This document shows, in pieces, positions 52,701 to 59,200 of a stretch of DNA of 64,000 nucleotides. The DNA is taken from NCBI GenBank assembly GCA_021292165.1, contig CM037880.1, positions 137,456,564 to 137,520,563 of the forward strand, in the 5' to 3' direction. Position numbers and translations under genes: made by a program. The stretch is from Shinisaurus crocodilurus. Taxonomy: Eukaryota; Chordata; Lepidosauria; Squamata; Shinisauridae. Below the pieces are notes generated by a model that saw nothing but the letters and a program-made list of their open reading frames with translations, was not told the origin of the DNA and did no database searches. Every line of letters starts with the position of its first letter. Positions within the stretch are counted from its first letter, which is position 1.

Positions 52701-55700
52701 TACCGGTACATGCAAAACACCCAGTCAAACATATAAGAAGCCCCCCAAGAGTCCCGAATATGAAGAATTTAACTGGACCCATTAAACAACAAGCAGATTA
52801 AGTAGTGTTACTTTCTAAAGCAACTAATAATTCAGACCTAACATAATTATTTTTCTTGGACAGATGCCATGAATTTTATTTTTCTTTTATCATTCATCCT
52901 CTGTTTCAATTTCTTATGGTTTAAACACCAGTGCTCTCACCTCTCTTCTGACCAGAGTTTCACTTTCTGTTGAGCAGTCTGGGCAGCATCTGCAAGCCTG
53001 TCACTACAATGCTGATACCGCCTTTCTGGAGAGAGTTGCTGCCGGAGTTGCTCCAGCTCACGCTCATACATCATCCGCTGCTCCTCCAAAGCACTACGCT
53101 TCTCTTCTAAGTATTGTTTCTCCAAGACCTGGACCACATTTTGTACTGGATCTAAGTAGAAAGGAAGTCACTGTAGTTTAGAATTCATTACCCATATTTC
53201 CAATATTAAAACTACGGTAATAGCCTATTTAGCTTATATTAAAGATCAAAACTGTCATCCAAAGCATACTACGTAACCAGGAGGTAAATCCCATAAAACT
53301 GAGAGACCTACTTCCAAGTAAATATATTTAGGATCAGTCTGTCAGAATGAAAATAACCTTGGGCAAACAACATTATTTACTCCATTATGGCCTCTATTCC
53401 TAGAAAGTTACTACAGTTATTGAACATACAGAACAATTATGCATTCCTTATTGCTGAGAGTTAAGACAAGGGATCAGATTAAACAATACATTACTGGGGT
53501 CTAGAAATTTATGCGCTCCCGTTTGGCATTTTCAGTGACTCTGAACAACCATTTTCTTACCATTGCAATTCAGTGTTTTCATTATAACTTCCATCTGTGC
53601 AAATTCATAGTTGTAGTCTGGTTCTGAAGAAGCTTCACTAGTTGCATCTAGATCATGTTCTGCTAATAGCAGCTCTTTTTCAGAGTCTTTCAACCAATCT
53701 CGTCGCTTTCTTTTAGGTAGATTAATTCTATTTTTTTTAAAAAAGGTACTTATTAAAGATCTTGGTAAGTGTACAAAAAGATTGCAAGACAGTAATTACT
53801 GTTGTAATTCTGTCTTTTATACACTGAGGGAGTTGGGGCAGAGAGGAATGGGATGAAGGCTTATTTCAAAAGAAAGGAAGATATATGCAACAGGCCAGAG
53901 GTGTGACTGCAGTTCTTGATCACTCCATGTGGTAAGAATATGTGACTGTGTATCCAACACAGGGTACCCAACTTGCTCCACTCTATAAACATTTTTTGCA
54001 GCTGCCTATCAAGCCCTTGAGGCTTCACTGAACTGCTAGGTAGTATGGCGAATCAAAGGTAAGGAAGGTCTCCTTTTATTAACACTGAGACAGAGGGCCG
54101 GTTCGCACGACCCAGGCTGCGAGTGGGGGAGGCACCACGGGGCCATCTGTGGGGTCCGGCGGGGGTGCCACAGACCACCTGCGCCCTGCGCGTCTGGGCA
54201 TACCCCGCAGTCCCCGCACCACAGTGCGGGCCTCCCGGCGCTAGGGGGCAGCAGCCCGGGATGCCCAGAGGGGCCGTTTGCCCATACAGGCCAGAGCAGC
54301 CGCAGCTCCGGCCGCTCTGGGCGGCCGCCTCTGTGCGGTCCCCGCAGGACAGCTGCCCGCTGTTTGCACAGCAGGGTGGCTACACGCGGTAGGGGCTTAC
54401 CTCTCTACCGCCCATGGTCACTTTGCGTGCATCCTGCGCGCGGTGGTCCTGCGGGGGCGCCCCTGGTCGGCGTTCACACGACACGGGAACCGCGGGGGAC
54501 TTCTGCTCCCCCGCGGTTCCCGTGTCGTGTGAACACGCCCAGAATGTACTAAGGGGTTATTCTTCCCAGTGCCAGGATGCATTTAGCAATTTGACAAAAA
54601 AGAAACAATTAAACTGAACTAAAATTTTCTACACTACAATACAGTGTTTTATATGTTAATTAATATTAATGTCTTAGTTAACGCTATTTGAAAAACCCCT
54701 TGGCAACAAAATTATTGACAATTCGTATTTGGACATGGCTCTCTAAAGAAGATAGGAGATGAGAAAAACTGTTACCTAAAAAAGTGGTTGTTTCCCCATA
54801 AGATTCTATCTCCATGCCACAGCTGTGTTACAGAACACACCAATGTGCCATTTACACAGGATCTGAAAATAAAACATGTTACTGTAAGACCAAAATCATC
54901 CTGTAGTATTTGAGTTCTGACTCCAGCATGGTAAACTTCTCTAACAGCAATTTCCATCGATCACAGACTGTTAACTCATTCTAGTCTACAGGAGGGTTTG
55001 TTCCTAAAGACAGAGAAGAGAAGCAGGGTAGCACAATTCCCTCCTACCCACTGGTTGCAGTTGCCCTTAGGTACAGCAGCAGTCACCTGGCTACCTGGAA
55101 CCATGTTAGAGAGATCTTCTTACGCACATAATGCTCATCAGGAATAGCAATACTTTGTATTCTATCTCGTGGGCCAACACATATACCAATGCCTTGGTGG
55201 GAGGAGTGACACATGAACTTGCACATTCTGCAGCATAATCACATGTGCTTTCTCCATGAGGTCTAGCTCTCACTTCCATGGTTCTCCAAGTGGGAGGTAA
55301 GCCTCCCTAGCCAGGCATGATAGGCTTTTAGGATAGTAACAAGCCCCTTGCTTACCATATTCCATTCCAATTTGATGTGTGATGATGATGTAAATGTCTA
55401 TATACTGAACTCTTACCATGACACCTAGCATTGTATGAGAGGGCAGAGTGCCCAAGAGAGGTTGCCATATTTTCTACCCTTTTTTGTTTACTAGTCATTT
55501 CCTTCTGGATCTTAGAAGACCATGTTGCAGTGCAACCAGGTAGACATGCTCTCTCTTCTTTTTAGCCTGCCTGCTCCAAGCTCTGGAATAAATGTATGTC
55601 AACAGATGAGTTACCCATTCACTAAACTTGGAGAGGATTGAGGAATGTTTTCCTTGATTCAATATTGGGAAGGCTTACTAGGAGAAACCCCTGATCTAGT

Positions 55701-56231
55701 TTTTCCATCACCACATGTTAAAACATGCATGCAATAAAAGCATAAACCATAGATTCAGTGTTAAATCATGAAGGCTGTAATTAATAAGAGGTGGATTCCT
55801 ACTGACAAACTATTATTGCTGTTACAGCACCTCCCTGTAGACAGGGGGGACAGAGATTCTATTTTAGCAAAGCAACATGCAGCACATAAGTTTAAGTAAT
55901 TGGGTCACAGGCTGTTCACTGTAAGCAGTCTGCACAAACCTAGTTAAACCCTCCTTAATGAGGCATGTACATATGTTGTTTCCTCAGTTATACAAATTCT
56001 TCCAAAATCAGGTTACTCTAAATGAAGGAAGCTTATTCCACATGTTAGCCTCAGCTAAAAGAACAAAAATATTTTGTTTCAAGCTTTGAGGGACATTTTG
56101 AGAGGTAACTTTTGTATAATTTTTTTTCTGCCCTTAAATTCAGGCAAATAAAAATAGGGAAACAAATCATTTTGCACCTAATGTTCTCAGGAAGGGAACT
56201 TCTAAACTATCTTCTAGTTCTCTCAATGCCC

Positions 56232-56265
<34 letters not shown>

Positions 56266-59200
56266 CCTCGGAGTTCCAAATCTGGTAAATAACCACCTGA
56301 AACAGTATTTTAATTCACCTCTGCATCACAAAGAAGTTACTTTCAATCTCTCTGAGAATCAGCAATGAAATGACTCAATTTATTGTCAGTTGTAGCTCTG
56401 GTAACAAGGTTTGTGTCTATTTAGGCATTTTGGATGAAGCACAAACTAAACAAAGCCTATTTAGTTATAATTTTTTCCAGTGACATGCTTCTTTGTTCTT
56501 GCTAGTCAAAATGACTAATTCCTAGCAATGTAATTCTATCAAAACAACTCTGAATACCATCTGTTTGGAATTTTTGTGCTCAAGTCTACAGCATTTCAGT
56601 ATAGCACACTAAAGCACACCTTACAAAAACTATAGGCCCAATAATTAACACTAATTAGGCCTAATAATTACGTTTGTGGTATATATGCATGCATTTAAGA
56701 TTTTCTGAAGATAAGTAGTCTTAAGATTCCCACAGACACCACCAACTGCAAATAAAAATTCTCAGATGAGAAGTATCCATCCCTGCACACTTATGCACCA
56801 AGAACAGTGTAAGCACTTATTTCTTATGCTTATTATTATGATTGTTGCAAACCTAGGTGTGTGGTGACTTCCTCTTTGATTATGAGAGGTCCTTTTGCAT
56901 AAATTTCAAAGAGAGGGTCCCTTTTGTAAGACCAAACCAATTTTACAGTTGCCCTTACCTTGCATTTTCTTTTGGTGAGAGAGAAACTTCCCCATCTGGT
57001 GCAATGTCTATCTCACAATGCTCTGGTTGGATCCCTATCCCAAATAGCTGAATATCCTGTGAGGTATCTGCACCAACTCTAGTATGATCCTGATTAAGAC
57101 AGATACAATAAAAATAAAACCTGCTGCTTCTGTTAATGTAAGTACAGACTTACTAGTCACTGTAATCCACTCTGAAATCCTATGCTTATGCTCACTACAG
57201 TGAAAATATTCCAAGGGGTAATAAACTTGTCCTCCAACACTGCACTCTCTCAAAGTGATTTCACAAAAATAAGGACACACTATTAATAATATTATAGAAT
57301 AACCGAAACACAGTGCTATATATTTTCAGCCATCTACAAAGCAGCATTAATTGAAAGCGATCACAACAAACTCTGAAGTCAAAAAACCATAGAGCAACAT
57401 TATAAAGGTTTCAGCAATAACACTGTAAAGGTTTCTAGAAGTATTAAATAAACGTATTTTTGTTTGTTTTTTAAAGTTGCCATCAGACCCATTCAGAGAA
57501 TCAATTTAGATTGAGTGAAATAGGAATAACAGGCCCACTATATTTTCAATATCCAGTTCCACAAGTGCCAATTTAGTATGGTATTTATTAATTTACTTAT
57601 TTTAAAGAAAGCTCCAAAGCATTTGCAAGTATGGACTATTACGGAATTCATGTTCGTTTTTACCTTTAAATAATATACCAGTAATTCATTGAGTGCAGGA
57701 TCTGCATTTAGATTCACTAGATAGCACTTGTCTTCTCCAACCTTGATGCCAGACATTTCAAGAGAAATACCCATACTCTCTAGCTGCTTTTGTCTCTCCT
57801 GTAAAATACACAGAAAATTTAAGTTTGTCAGATGTAGTTAGCTTAGTGGCAATAAACCTAAGTGTTACGGACTGTATCGAAAGAATCATGAGCAGAAGAA
57901 AAACAGCCGCTTAACTCCTCTGCAAACGTTTACACAAGAGTTTATGCAGTACCATAGCAGGTAGGTCCAATATCAATTTCCATGCTCTCACTTTTGCAAA
58001 AGATCGCATAAGTAGAATATCATCTTTGAATTTAGATGCCCTTTTCTTGGACAATGCTACTGTGAGATATAAAACAAACTCTTCTGTGAGCAGAAGCACA
58101 ATTCCTCATATTGAGGCGTACCAATTGAAATAAAAGCAGAATTAACATTAATCTGCACCCAGCTAAAAGAATAGGACTAAAACAGATAAGAAATCACACA
58201 AATATGTGAACAACTATCCAGTAAGCCTTTCATCCATTACGACTCCTGCTCATTAGTCTATGAAACTGCAGCTAGTGAAATAATGTATATAGACCTACCA
58301 GCATTGTTTAAGATGATGAAAAACAATATTTAACAGTTTATAATATATCTGTAAACTGCAGGTTGGTCAAGATGTTTAATAAAAAAGAGAATATATGAAA
58401 AATATTAATTTAGCATATAAACTCATCCCTTTCACCTTCACTATTTTTTCACATTCCATCACAACAACAGCTACTTAGTACTATAGAGGTGCTAATGGGC
58501 AGATGCTAGTTAATGAGCATTAACAGTTGTTAGCTTTTGTAACTTATTCTGAACTTACTTGCCTTATATTTCCTTTTAAATGTTGCAAACAAAATATCAG
58601 AGAATACAAAAATACATGGAAATATGACTCAATCAGGCCAAACTAAGCCACATATTAATATCCCACCCCCAACTCTGGAACGCTTCAGCTTTGCTTCAAG
58701 TGGGCATGCTTGATATTCATTTTAAAACAGTGAGGGGTTTGAGCTGTCACAATTATTTACTATAACAGGGAATGTTTGGGCTTCAGCATACTGTGGCTGT
58801 GGATTTTGAGCCAACTGTTATTTTTGTGAGTATCTATGGTGTGCATAGCTTCATTTAAGCCCTGAACAAAGCCTATGCAACCACAGCAAGTATGCCAATG
58901 TTGAGTGCTAGCAACCTGGCTGTACAGTGTTAATGTAAGGTTATTAAAATTAAAAGCCAGTTCAAAGGTAAGACCCACAGAACAAATTACATGAGGAATA
59001 GCATGTTCAAACCAGATCACTTCTATATAACATTTGTTCATCTCTGTTATGTAGGATACACAATAGAAAGTCATACCAGTTAAGTAATTAGCATTAAGAA
59101 TGCAGAAAATACTTAAATACCTGTGCAATTTCTTCCGTTTTTCTTAACTTCTCCTCCCAGGTGACGGTCAGTTCCTTTATTAGCTTTTCGGACTCCTCTA

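Larger units (their letters stand above)
48752..52940 (-). other. KIF13A intron w8-w9; few recognisable elements
   Basis: Apart from the hAT MITE at 49658, the TIR MITE at 51003 and the LTR-like stretch at 51133, it shows no coding block. 49800-51000 and 52000-52900 hold nothing I can name. Confidence 0.6.

Noticed and set aside
54123..54617. GC-rich open frames as a small gene or CpG-island promoter
   Set aside because: They lie entirely inside a foldback element with paired ends; several frames are open only because of composition.
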